NCBI GenBank assembly: GCA_033064195.1
Contig: JARBJD010000086.1
Location: forward strand, 1 to 64,000
Direction of reading: 5' to 3'
Source: Blattamonas nauphoetae
Lineage: Eukaryota; Preaxostyla; Oxymonadida
DNA: 64,000 nucleotides
The position numbers were made by a program, and so were the translations under genes. The notes under the pieces were generated by a model, which saw only the letters and a list, made by a program, of their open reading frames with translations, was not told the DNA's origin and did no database searches. Positions 43,330 to 55,239 of the stretch are shown piece by piece. Every line of letters starts with the position of its first letter. Within the stretch, counting starts at the first letter, position 1.

Positions 43330-43861
43330 TGACCATTTCTTCCGTCTCGTTGCTGTCGAACAACACTCCAACATCCGCAACCACCCACACTCAGACATTC
43401 ACACCACATTGGCTGACATCGCTTGTCATGTCCGTTTTGCTCGACCTCTCATCTGATCTGGTCGTTTCACGTTGCACCTCACTCAATTTTGGGATTTCGT
43501 TCAGATTCCAACTTCCTCTTCGTTTCTCCTTGTTTCGTCTCGACTTTCTTGCTTCTCTTTGATTGACTGGAGATGGTGAGATGTCCATCGCCCTTCTTGA
43601 TTCTCCTCACTTCGCATGTCTGCATTCTGGTTTTCACTTCGCTCATCATTTGGACAGTTCTTCAATCGTTTTTCTGTCAGTTCGCTTTGAGAAACAGAAT
43701 GAATAATTGTGCTTCTGCAATCCAAAAGAACGAGATCTTGAAATCTCAACACACTTGAACCTCATGTGAATGACAATTGTGATGAGATGGTGAAAAGGGA
43801 AAAAGGCCCAAGGCTTACATATTCGCATTGAGATTTCTTTCAGCTTCCTGTGGTTTCTTCT
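43330..43861. other. Spacer
   Basis: No supported gene. This is the 3' side of family gene E; short frames overlap without domain structure. Confidence 0.4.
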
Positions 43862-44974
43862 TCACCACCTTTTCGTATTCGTTCCCAGCAATCTGAGTAT
43901 TTCCACACTTTTGACAATCAGAGCGATGCCGTGATGGACAGTCTTGTTGCTCTTCAACACCATTTCGAGGGAGTCTTCAAAGCCTTCCGAAATCAGAGCT
44001 TGCATCATCTGTTTCCCAGATTGTGCTGCTTCTGGGCCTTGTGTCTTCAATTCATTGGTCGATTTGTGGATTTCGAAGAGAAGATCATGAGATGAATAAC
44101 TTTCTTCAGCAAATGTGAGAAAATCTTGGCTGGTGATCACAATTGGAGAATTGAGAACAAATTCCAATGTTGGATGATGAAACGGGCCGATGTGAAGGAG
44201 TCGACCCAAAAGTGTCCCAAATCCTGCTCCCAAATCTCCGGTGGCAATCAGAGAAAACTGTTGATGGAGAAATGAGAGATATTGAGAGGAAGGTTGGATC
44301 GCTCGCTGAAGGACGAGTTCGCGATGACTATTTTGAGCTGCTGGCTCTATGATTCCCAGTGCTCTCACTGTGGTTGATTCTGCGAGGCGGATCGATGAGA
44401 TGAGAATCCAATTCAGCAAATTGAAAATAATCTCATTTCCAGAAATGGGAAGGGTCAGCGGATGAAGAATTGTGAATAATTGGGAGATGAAATCAGTCTG
44501 AACGAGATCGATTTTGTGATCTGGACTTGACAGCATCAATGACTCATGTAGGAGCCACAGAGAGGCTACCACAATTTTTGGGTGTGAAGATGATAACAGA
44601 ATGCAGATAGTGCAAATGAATCCAGACGATGATCGGTTTGTGGATGGAACAAGTTCGGAGATGATTCTGTTGGCATCGGGTTCTTTCAAGCGAGGTTGGT
44701 GGAGAGATTGTAGAAAAGTGGCGGCTTTGTCTTGGAGAGCATCATCTAACTCACAATTTCCTCGAATAAGGGAGACAAGAGAACAATAAATCGCGGATTT
44801 GTCTTCGAATGATAGTTCTACGTTCGGGACGAATTGCAGGAATGCTGACGACTCCATTCCAATTGGTACTTCAGAATCAGATGTATGCATTGATTTAGTC
44901 GTGCTTACAGATGGTGAATCAACAGTTTCTTCTTCAATTGACATGACGTTCAGATCATCCCATTTATCCTCCAT
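43862..44974 (-). CDS. Diverged ARM/HEAT-like family protein E (370 aa)
   Basis: Uninterrupted frame. It matches A-D in length and order of landmarks: SAFLQFVPNVELSFEDK in place of the FLNWSEE block, LVQTDFISQLFTILHPLTLP, IQPSSQYLSFLHQQFSLI, FHHPTLEFVLNSPIVIT and an end with EGFEDSLEMVLK...LLGTN. No intron is apparent. It lacks the leader segment seen upstream of A, B and D. An older member of the family, outside the duplicated cluster. Function unknown. Confidence 0.75.
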   Translation of the reverse strand: MEDKWDDLNVMSIEEETVDSPSVSTTKSMHTSDSEVPIGMESSAFLQFVPNVELSFEDKSAIYCSLVSLIRGNCELDDALQDKAATFLQSLHQPRLKEPDANRIISELVPSTNRSSSGFICTICILLSSSHPKIVVASLWLLHESLMLSSPDHKIDLVQTDFISQLFTILHPLTLPISGNEIIFNLLNWILISSIRLAESTTVRALGIIEPAAQNSHRELVLQRAIQPSSQYLSFLHQQFSLIATGDLGAGFGTLLGRLLHIGPFHHPTLEFVLNSPIVITSQDFLTFAEESYSSHDLLFEIHKSTNELKTQGPEAAQSGKQMMQALISEGFEDSLEMVLKSNKTVHHGIALIVKSVEILRLLGTNTKRW

Positions 44975-45207
44975 GAGAACCGGTTCGAAATGTTTGGAAA
45001 GATAACGATATTTTGATCATTTAAATAGCATGCAATCATTGAACATAATTCATTCAATCTTCAAAATCGTGGATGGCTGTGGAACCATCACAACAACACA
45101 AATCCGAACCGATCATTTTGATGAGATGTGAAAAAGTGAAGGAAAACAGAACTCAGATGATCAATTTTCCTGATCTACCACTTCTGAGCTTTATGTTTTC
45201 CATTCCT

Positions 45208-48200
45208 TCAGCATGAGGCGGATTCGAGGGAGAGAGAATGTGGAGGAAGATCCCTGTTCGATCGCAGTTCACAAACACAAGGAGAAGATGAGCTCATCTG
45301 AAAACAGTGAAAATAAAGCAAGCAAACTGAGAGTGTGTGTGGGAACAAGACCTTTTCTTTGATTGTGTGAGATTCTTTGTTTATTTTGAACACGATCTCA
45401 TCACGTCGGACTGTCAGCGTGATCTTTGAAAAAGGTGTCATCACTCTTTTGAGGCGGTCTGGAGTTGGGGTGGACTTTCCATTGAAGGTGATGGTTCTTG
45501 GGGTGATTTTGATAGTGTCTGTCTTGCGTTTCATTTCGAATCGAAAAGCGACATCGAAGGGGGATCGATCGGGACGCTTGAGGTGGCAAGAAACTTCATA
45601 CTCACTTTGGTGATTTGTCTGGGGGTTTTTCTGTCTATCATTGTCTGGGCAATCGACGACAAACCTGTTTATCAGTTCTCTCTTCTGAGGAGAAGGCGAT
45701 CGGTTTGGGGATTCGTTCGGAGATCGCAAATGAGAAGGTGGAGTATGTATGGAAAGTGTCGAGGGATCGTGCGGGTGAGGTGTTTGCATTGCGATGATCG
45801 CCTGATCGGTTGGATTCCTGTGAAAGGTGGAGATGTCTGAAGGTGTGTTTGGTGCTTTCCTGAGTGGGGTGAGAAGCCTGTAATTCTGTTCTGACTGTTG
45901 TGTGTCTGGAATGTAGAAGGTATGTGGGGGTGGCTTGGGGACTGGGGAATGAAGAGAAGGAATCACAAACAGGATCCAGAAGTGACCTGTGCAAACGTAC
46001 TCCACGTCACCCCGCTCCTGGCATCTTCCTCGAACTGCTTGAAGAATGGGAGTTCGAGGGCTTCCCTGGCTGATGGTCTTTGAGCCGGTGATTTGGACAG
46101 AAGAGCGTTGATGGCGTCTGTGCAGTGTTGGGAGAGATCACGTCGAGTGATATTGTGTACGTTGTGTTGGATGGACATGTACAGCTGATGTGTCGAGGTC
46201 CCTTCGAACGGGTATCTGCGAGAGTGATGAAAAGCAGAGCAAACGAGCGACAGAGAAGAATAAACAGCATGACTCCGATGGCCCAGATGTCAGATTTGTG
46301 TGAATAACGAGGTGAAAGATAGACAATCTCGGGTGCGAGGTAGACAGGAGTTCTGAGAGCAGAGAAGAAAGGGTGTCAGAAAATGAGAGGGTACCCCACG
46401 ACGTCCATTGACAAAGGAGCTTCTGAGTCTGAGATTAGCAAATCATATTCTGCAACTTGTACGAAAACCGAGTCATCTCCATCAAAAGGGAGAAAGATGT
46501 TTTCTAGTTTCAAATCTCTGAAGTCGATGTTTTGTGAAAAAAAACACAAACCGATGAAGGAATCCATGGTCTGAGAACTCCGCAATACAGAGTACTACAT
46601 TTAATGATCGAAGAGAGAAATTTGTACAGACAGATTTGGCGGATGAAAATTCCAACGATGTTTTCCGGAAGTGGAGGAAGTCTGCCATCGATCAAACGAT
46701 TCAAGGCCTACAAATTGTGAAATTGTGGTTCGAAGTCAAACTGGCAGGTTGGCGTAATCCATCATCAGAATTGAGTGACCTTCAATTTGTGTTGTGAGTC
46801 GAATTCGAATATAGAATGGATTTTTGATCCCTTTTCTACAAAAATGAAAAAAGATGGAGCCTGCATACTCGAAAAAGGTCGCAGCATGTCTCTGTCCCCC
46901 TTCGATGTCCTGACCACGCGATAAGATTTTCATTGCCGCCAATCCTCCCTGACATTCAACAAGATCGACACTAGAGCACATAAAAGCCTGAAAATAATCC
47001 AAACGTTCCAGAGGCTCCTTGTCCAGATGGATAGTTCTTGGATGGAGATATGTGGGTTTGACGCATTCCTTCAATGGCGTTTTCGTAAGAAGATTTATGG
47101 GGAGAGTTTGGATATCCTGAATGGTTTGTCAAAGGTGAAGTGAACAGTGGACGTGGGCCCCTGTAGAGTATGGGAGATGTCGGATAGAGATCATCAATTT
47201 TGAGCTTGAACATTGTTTCCTCGTGTTGAGTCTTCATTAGTTGTTCTTGCTTTGATCGCTGTTCATATTCTCTAAGATCTTTCTGATGGCATCGCTCTTG
47301 TGCTTTGATCTGCGATTCAAGAGTTTGATTTCGATTCGAGATGGACGTGTGTTCACGTGGTTGTATCACAAGCTGACGCTTCAGTTCTGAGATCTCTTTG
47401 TTTCTCTTCTCCAGTGTTGAATTGAGAGATTGAATCTGCTGCACGTGTTTGTCATTTTGAGTCTGGGTGAAAGGGGATTGAGGGGCTTGACGTGGATTTA
47501 TCTCCTCTTTGTCTTGATTTCTCTCTCGCTGCAGGCCCTCTCCCCTCCTTTCCACTTGGCGAAGTTGAGACTGGACTTCAGAGAGTTTCGTTCGAAGACT
47601 TTCCGCGTTTTCCTTTTCTGTTTGGAGGTGTCTCTGAATGATTTCGACTTTATTCCTGAGGTCTTCGTTGCTTTTTTTAAGTTGATGCATCTCCAATTGA
47701 TGCTTGGTTTTGTAATCCTCGAATTCTCGCTGGAGCCTCTCTCGTTCTCGTTCTTCTTTCTTCAAGTTCTCAACCATCTTCCGTTGTTCCTCTTCCGACT
47801 GTGCCGCTGTTCGTTGTGCCGTTGTAGTCTGCCTTTTCTGATCTTCCAGTTCTTGTCGGAGTCGATCCATGTCCTTCTCCTTCTCCGCTTTGAGTTCGTT
47901 CACAATTGTGTCAGTATCCTTCTCCAGGGTTTTGAACCGGCTCTCAAATAGATTCCTTTCGTGGGTGAGGGTGTCAAGTGCATTTTTATGATCGTTTTCT
48001 TGTCTTGCCATTTCCTGTTTTGATTCATCCAACTCCTTTCTTCCATGCTCCACTTCCCTCTTTAACACTGCGATCTGGCTATTCGTATCTTCTTTCTCAT
48101 TCTCCAGTCTCCTCCATTTTGCTTCCAAGTCTCGGGATCTGTCATTTGTTTGCTCCAATTGTGCTTTTAAATGGTTCAGTTCTGTTCGATTGTGCCTCAG

Positions 48201-51200
48201 TTCTTCATCTTTCTTGCGATTCATCTCTGCTTCTGCTTTTCTTGCATCTTCACTCTTTTGTAGCTCGTTCTGAAGTGTCCTGATTTGACTCTCGAGCTTT
48301 TGGTTGTCTGGATGAAGTCGAGTGAATCTGTCTTGTGTTGCGTTCAGTGTGCCTTTCTCCAATTGATGCTTTGTTTTGTAATCCTCAAATTCTTGTTGGA
48401 GCCTCTCTCGTTCTCGTTCTTCATTCTTCAAGTTCTCAACCATCTTCCGTCGTTCCTCTTCTGACTGTGCTGATGTTCGTTGGGATGCTGCAGTCTTCCT
48501 TTTCTGATCTTCGAGTTCGCTTCGAACTTCTGCCTTCTCGCACTCCATTTTTCGAAGTTGACGTCGATGATCTTCCCTTTCTTGGATCAGTTGAGATTCT
48601 GTGCGTTGAATCTTGTCCTGCTGCAATTTGATGTCCCTCTCAAACCGAGTCCTTTCGTTTGTGATCTGGTTCTTCAAGTCTGCCATCTCTCTCTCCAGCT
48701 TCGTTGTCTTCGGTTGAGCTTGTTCAGCATTTTTGAGTTTGTCATTCAAAGCCAAGACAGTTTGGTTCAATCGGTTTCTCTCATCTTCGATTGCGTTGTT
48801 TCTGTTCTGGAGGTCGGTGGCTTTCCGTGTAAGATCATCAATCGTTTGTTGACCGTTCGTGTTGTTCTCTTCCGCTCGTCTCAGCTGAGTCTGAAGATGA
48901 TCACATTGTTGCTTCAGAGAAGCAATTTCCGACTGCATTCTGGTTGAGACCGTCTCTTTCATGGCGATCCGGTCAGCATGCGAATTCTGCACGTACACCA
49001 GACTCTTCGCAGAATGGTCGACTTCCCTCCCGTCCACCACTCCACCAAACTGCCCCTCGATGGCTTCGCTCTCCTCCACCTTCCGAATCGTCTCGTCGTT
49101 GCACTCAAACCATTCCCTCGTTCCGAGCGGGCGAATGAACGAGTAGTGATGGCCCAATCTGGGAGTTCCTGAGTGGACTTCCACAGCGAGGAGTGAATAG
49201 CGGAATGACTGCGAATAGAACGACCCGGTCTTCTGCTTGGCCATCCACGCCTGTTCCTTCTCCGGCTCGCCCAGCCCGCTCAGTTCGGAAGAGTAGACAA
49301 GTTGTTGGGCAGCGTGTCTCGGCTCGTTGAAGGCGAGGGATTGTTGGAGTTGAGGTGATTGAGGAGATTGAACAGAGGGAGCTTGTCCTTTCGCTTTCTT
49401 GATCTCTTTCTTCTTTTGGATGGCATTCATCTTCTCTGCGAGTGTGAGTGGCTCGATCAAACGAGCCAAGTCGAGAGAGGTCGGGAAAGCGAATCGTTTG
49501 TTGTTCTTCATCTGTCCTCCCTCACCAGCTCTCCATCTGACGAGATCCACAAAAAGAACAGGAGGGAGGGAGTAGATCTTTTGGGTCTGAGACGGACGAG
49601 AGAATGGAGGACGGGAGAATGAACAGGGTTGCGAATGTCATACGTTTCCGTGTTGATCGGGAAGGAGGAGTTTGGGCAACACGTCTTTCATTCCACGTCC
49701 CAGTTCGACCGGTACTCTGAGGGACCAGAAGTGTTCAGGGTGGACAGACACACTTTTCCGACCGTTCTGTTCAAGTGTTTCCTTGCGGACGAGTCGTCCA
49801 CTGAGGAGAGACGAGACCAGCCCGCGAAGGGGAGTGTTCTGTTTGACATTTTGAAACAGAGACAAAGCTCAATGATTGAAGAACGGCAGACCTTCAGCTC
49901 AGAATTGAGTCCATTGACAAGTCGATAGAAGAAGTCTTGAGTATCGTTCATCTGGCGAACGTCAAATTGGGGAAAGTGGATGGTTTGGGTGAACACACTC
50001 GTGTTGACTGGAGTCTGCGAGTCGAGCATGGCTTGGAAGAGTCTGTGGAGACCGACACGAAGTGGATCCCTTGCGGAGGGTGATGGGGAGAGTGGGAGAG
50101 AAAGGAGAAGCTGAAGAAGAATGACGAAGGGAGATGAGGGTGAGAGAAAGGTGCTCACACATTTCGGAAGAGAGGGATGTGGAAGAGCGACTGGACAACA
50201 ATGTTCAGATAGCATTGGAGACCCGGATTCACCAGTCCCACAAACTTCAGACGAGCTGCTTCTCGCAGAGCAGCTGCGTGTTCAGATTCGGCCAGGTTGT
50301 GCTCGCTTTCTTTGTGCAGTCGCATCTGTTCCATCGGCACAGTCTTTCCGCAGATCTCGCAGACCTGTGCAAGGGGATAATTCTGTCGAGTCGGGAATCG
50401 AGTTCCGTGTGGAATCAGTTGGAACCTGCTTTTGTGAAGTGAAGGACCATTCTCGTCGGCTCTTTGGGCTTGTTCTGCTTCATTCAGCTTCCACATTCCT
50501 TCAAGTGTGTTCACAATGCATCTGAACGACTTGGAGAGTCGCAGCTGGCGACAGGTTATTCGAGATTCTGGACTCTGATCAAAATGATTGAGGAAATGAG
50601 AAAAGGAGGGATGAACAAAAGATAAGAGGAGGAGAGAAAATGAGGGATGACCAAAAGAGAAAAGGAGGAGAGATAAGGGAGATATAATCAAAAGAGATAA
50701 GGGAGAGAGGAAAGGAGAGATGAAGAATTGTGAAATATGGGAAGACTTTGTCCATCATTCGCATCAGCAAGGCTCGTTCGTCTTCTCCGCATAAATTTGG
50801 GATCATTGTCGGTTTGAATGACGTGATCTCTCGAATCAACTGCGCAGGATTCTTCGCTTGGAATGGTGGCTCTCCGAACAGCAGCCAATACAGCACAACT
50901 CCCAACGCCCACATATCTGCCTCGCACGTCGCTTTTCCTGTCTCCGACTCGATCCGTTCCGGTGATACATACATCTGTGACACCACAGAACGAGAGCTGC
51001 TCACATTTTCCGATTCCGCAGCTCCAAAGTCACCTGTTTGAGGAACGAAGATCATGAGAGAAAAGCGAAAAGAATAAGATAGAAAAAAGAGGGAAACAGA
51101 GTTTTGCGTGTCCATCCCTATCAATCAGAATATTATCTAGTTTCACATCTCCATGTGCTGTCTTTCCGCTTTCGTGGTTGTGCATCAATTCCAGTGCTGA

Positions 51201-51709
51201 CGAAATATCCTCCATAACTCGGTATACTTCCTGACAACATCAACACATTAACGATATAAAGACAATAAGCAAACAAAAAATGAAGAGTAGGAAAAAGATC
51301 ACGAATAAAATGTGATTGATAAACACACATCGCGAGGCATCAGAACTTTCCTCTCTGTGAAATCCTTCATGATTTCAGCAAGAGAATGTCCTCCCAGTTC
51401 CATCACCATTACTTTCGTGTTCCCCATCGATGCCAATTCTTTCAATTTCACAATTCGAGGATGGGCGAAAATCTGAAGTCGATTAACTTCACGATCTATT
51501 CGTTCTTTGTCTTTTGTTGTCAAGCATTGCACCATCTTGCCTGCATAGTGGACGTTGGTTGATTTTTCAATCATTTCCACAACCGTTCCAAAACCACCAG
51601 AGTTGATGATGCGAACACATGAATCTGAACAGCAAACACAAACGAAATGCATTCATTAGGAACAAGAACATGACAAACATCCTTCAGGAACTTCGATACC
51701 ATCATCCAT
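45208..51709 (-). CDS. Kinase - zinc finger - ubiquitin-specific protease - coiled coil - kinase-like fusion
   Basis: Start ATG 51,709 (MDDGIEVPEG). Introns read at 51,678-51,625, 51,328-51,231, 51,097-51,034, 50,746-50,575, 50,160-50,111, 49,891-49,839, 49,643-49,587, 47,004-46,971, 46,741-46,708, 46,631-46,595, 46,551-46,518 and 46,394-46,353, with more toward the 3' end; frame is kept across the listed ones. Kinase 1 (residues 10-275): NSGGFGTV, YAGKM, HGDVKLDN, CDFGAAE, SPESRIT. C2H2 finger near 321 (CEICGKTVP). USP: Cys box GLVNPGLQCYLN (Cys near 370), QMNDTQDFFYRL, LPPVLFVDL, His box VHSGTPRLGHHYSFIR (near 672), CNDET. Coiled coil about 740-1320. Kinase 2: SGQGASGTV, AAMKIL, HRDLKLENIF, YLAPEIV, no DFG. 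The C-terminal tail has a beta-rich part. Alternatively two adjacent genes split before kinase 2. Confidence 0.82.
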
Positions 51710-52105
51710 ATTCAACAAAGAATCTTTCTTCGATTTGGCTAATCGACGGATCAACCCACACAAAAATCGTTGGGACTCCTCCTTTTTATCGGAGTGCTTT
51801 CAGTATTTCATCTTCGTGCTGACTCATTCATGCCGCATCTTGAACAGGAATCTGTACTGGATTGTCGATGGTCCCTGTCTCCATGCTCAATCTCCCTCGT
51901 CTTCGCATTCTGTGTCAAAATTCGCTGTCCTGTCAGAAAAGTCGTTTGTTTGGTATTCACTTTCTACCATTAATTCATCATTTTTTGCACTTTTTGTCGT
52001 TTTGTGATCTGTTCTCTCATTGTCTCGCAGACTTTTCAATTCAGTTCTGAAGTCTTCTTCAAATCAATCATATCAATGAGTGAACAGACTTTTCCTTCCC
52101 ATCTG
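51710..52105. other. Spacer upstream of the fusion kinase gene
   Basis: No gene supported; T-rich sequence. It should hold the promoter of the gene on the minus strand, but no motif is recognised. Confidence 0.4.
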
Positions 52106-52489
52106 TCAATTGCTTCTACCTCCACGGAGCGTGACCATAATCCTGTGGGGAATATTACACTTTCTCAGTTGATAAAGACAGTCTCTTTCCCATTGTATCT
52201 CTTGCGTTTTAAAGCCTGTACTCAACATGTCTATTGGACCGTCTGTTCTTTCCACATTTTTTAACATTCTGCAGAGATTGATAGAATATTTTGCTGAAGC
52301 AGTAATCGGTATCGACATCATTCGAAAAAAGCGCATCTCAGAACCTCCTCTGACCCTTGAAAATATCCGAATTGACACATCCTCCACAATTCTTATCGGT
52401 TTTCTCTCTTTTTCAGATTTCATCATCTGAATAGCTTTTCCCTCCTCGTCAGACAAATCACCAATCGCTGGTTCTCTCTCTTCCGACAT
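52106..52489 (-). CDS. Small hypothetical protein (127 aa)
   Basis: Starts MSEEREPAIGDLSDEEGKAI, acidic and helical, then a mixed basic part (VEDVSIRIFSRVRGG, KECD-free). Codon use looks plausible up to about residue 60; the remainder may include an unspliced intron. Divergent from the host gene at 52,599. No recognised domain. Confidence 0.4.
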   Translation of the reverse strand: MSEEREPAIGDLSDEEGKAIQMMKSEKERKPIRIVEDVSIRIFSRVRGGSEMRFFRMMSIPITASAKYSINLCRMLKNVERTDGPIDMLSTGFKTQEIQWERDCLYQLRKCNIPHRIMVTLRGGRSN

Positions 52490-53703
52490 CTTCACCCTCT
52501 GCCGTTTCTTTCTGCACACCCATCCAACTCTCAAGGAATAAAATCGATTAATCTTCACACTTGATCCGGAACAGAAGGATATTGTCTTCTCGCGCATCAT
52601 GGTTGCTCTCGTCGAACATTTTGTGGCTTCTGGAGATCTCATTCTCCCAAATTCGTCTCCAACCGATCACTCGCAGTATTTTGCAGAATGTTTTCTTGGT
52701 CTTGACAAGACTGAAACGGCATATTCCAATACATTTCTCCTCCACAATCTCGCCTCTTTTTTCACACACTTTGTTCTTCACCCAAACAATCACAGCTCCT
52801 TGACTGTGCCAAACCACTCATTCCTCCGCTGGAATGATGCTGAATCTTCAGAAAAGCTTCTCAATACCGTGAAGGAGATCAAAGAAACGAACTCGCTGGA
52901 GACAGTCCGGAATGCGCATTCCGATTGGAAAGTGTGGATGAAGATGATGCTGATGGTGGTCCAGGGTGCGGAATCATTGGTCTGTCTTCGTTTTTCACTC
53001 ACCGTTCGCTTCAGAGTGATCTTTCCATCCTCCAATCTCGCTGTCTTCGAGCCTCTCTCCTCTCCCTCCAAACGAAACATCAACTCAGAGCCATCCCACC
53101 TCACACCGAAGAGAACGACAGAACGGTAGTCTCGTCCGACGAGATTGCCCCACACATTCATCATCTTCCTTTCAATCCCGATGTGAGCACGAATTGGATG
53201 AATGTCGACACTTCACTCCTCTCCTCGACCATCTCCACCGAAACATCCCTCCCATCGCCCCTTCTCTCTTCTCTCGACCACCGAACTTCATCGACTGACA
53301 GCTCTTTTTACACCAACCAAGGCCCACCAACATTTGAGACCGGTGACGTGTATTTAAACAATGGGTGGCCATCGATCAGCCAAACAAACAAAAGAGTTTA
53401 TCTCAATTTTGTCTGTCCCATCAAATAAATAATCGCAACAGAGGACTTATAAAAGACACAGGGTTGCTTGTTCCCATGTGGGGGCGGTTGGTGGACAAAA
53501 ATAGTAGGGCTTGGAACCCATATCTCCAGAAAGAGCCCCCAACGGGGGAGAGAAAACTGGAGGCAACTGAGAGGCCTAAAAAGGCAAAGCGAAGTGAAAC
53601 AACCGAAGGGTTTAACTATAAACCACGCCTCGACTGCGTGAGCTCAATTCCGCCGGGGGGAAGAGTTGGCTGCCTCAAGCACGCTGCACTGTTGTGTGAC
53701 AGG

Positions 53704-53795
53704 GCTTGAGGTTGGTGGGCCTTGGTTGGTGTAAAAGGATGTCGTGCCTCCATCCGACAACCAACCAAGGCCACCAACATTTGAGTGTTGAAAGG
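53704..53795 (+). repeat. Internal complementary region of the degraded DIRS-like element
   Basis: GGTGGGCCTTGGTTGGTGTA is the complement of the left end; GGATGTCGTGCCTCCATCCG is the complement of the right end. Confidence 0.9.
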
Positions 53796-54855
53796 ATCCG
53801 ATCAAGAGATACTCAAAAGAGTGAAGAGAAACAAGAGTAACATATCTTTGCAAGTGTCTTGTCATCTTACGATTTCACTGAAATCTGGCCGTGATCCCGC
53901 TCGGGCTGTCACCAACAGCCAGCTTGCTTGAGAGCAGTCTGTCCGATGCGACGTGAGGAAAAGGCAGCTCTCTATTCAATCAGCCACCAATTGCCAGAAG
54001 TGAACAGTCTCCTTGATGGCCAGTACTCCCCGCTGTCTTGAGATGCCAAAAGTGTACAATGGCTCTCACTGCCGGCTGAGCAAGCCGATCGGGGATGGTG
54101 ATCCTCCTGAGTCCGCTGTGTGTGCGTGTGTGTGTGCCGAGTGGGAAATGGTCACTTCTCTCTCTTTGAAAGAGGATGATGTTGTTTCTGCAAATGTTCC
54201 ATTGTCACATGATGGGAGATTCACTCGTCTTGGCAGGCAATTGCTTGATAAATCTTGACTGTCGTGAGTAATTCGTGAGAGTGCGAGACGAGCCTAGGGT
54301 AATTCAGCCGGAAGAGTGAGCAATGGCATCATCGTGGACCACATTGCTGTTCCTTCTAGTAGCGATGCGGGATTCTGATGACCCCAGCGACCTTTCTGAA
54401 GATCTGGACTGGTTTTTCATCTCCATTGGTATCGTGAAGTGAATTGGACTGAGTGAATCAAAACAATGTCGACACTGACTAGATGGAGTCGCTTCGGGGC
54501 TGTTTGTAGTGATCGTCACAATCTCCTGATATACATTTCTGCTTACGATCGTGAACCTCTCCAACGGTGTCCTGTGAAGAAAATGAAGTTCGCTTTCGTT
54601 CAGAGTTCTTCCCAAGCGACTGTGAGGCATTGCCATGGTCAACCACAGTGTCGAACTTTTATTGGAAGGTCCGAGTTAGACCTGGTGGATAGAGCACGAT
54701 CCTCGAGACTTCTGATATGGAGAGCGAGAGTTGTGTCGTGAACGTGATTGGTTCTTCATCCGGTAGTGCTGTCGGTTGGGGGTCTCGTGTGAATTAGAAT
54801 CAGAATTGTGTGTCGAAATGTCACTATCCGATTGAGGCTGATCCCGGCTTCTGCC

Positions 54856-55239
54856 TCAATTGACTTTCCTATGTGAAGCTGTCGCGGAGGACCGACTTTC
54901 GCGACGGGATCGATTGAGAGACCTGTTGTTTTGTGACACGATGGAAGTTGAGTGTCTGGACTCCTTTTTTGCTTGTTTCTTCCGAAGTAGTCTGTTGTTC
55001 TCTCTCATATCTTCAATCTCCTTCGAAATCCGATCTGTCTCACGATTTGTCTCAAGACGGCCTGATTCTGCTTCTTTCCTGGTCTCGCAGATTGGACACT
55101 GTGTAGTGAATCCGTGAAGTGAGTTGGGACAGGTATTCTTCCGATTCTTCAGATATTCCACGATGGTATCTGAGTCAGCAGGTTCGGTTGGGTATGGGTG
55201 CGGCAGTGAAGTGTGTGATACCCATGACCTTTTTCTCAC
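54856..55239 (-). pseudogene. Element-internal ORF remnant with a CxxC pair
   Basis: 127 codons with CPNSLHGF, CPICETRKEAE, then a basic Ser/Arg-rich helix (NRSLNRSRRESRSS). Composition resembles the gag-like ORF of the other DIRS element but no alignment is obvious. It lies in the degraded interior. Confidence 0.35.

Noticed and set aside
46736-47074. Kinase gene starting at the ATG at 46,981 and overlapping the previous stop
   Set aside because: Splicing a 34-nt intron at 47,004-46,971 instead joins the coiled-coil exon to a proper Gly loop (SGQGASGTV), so a fused reading is more economical, though not proven.
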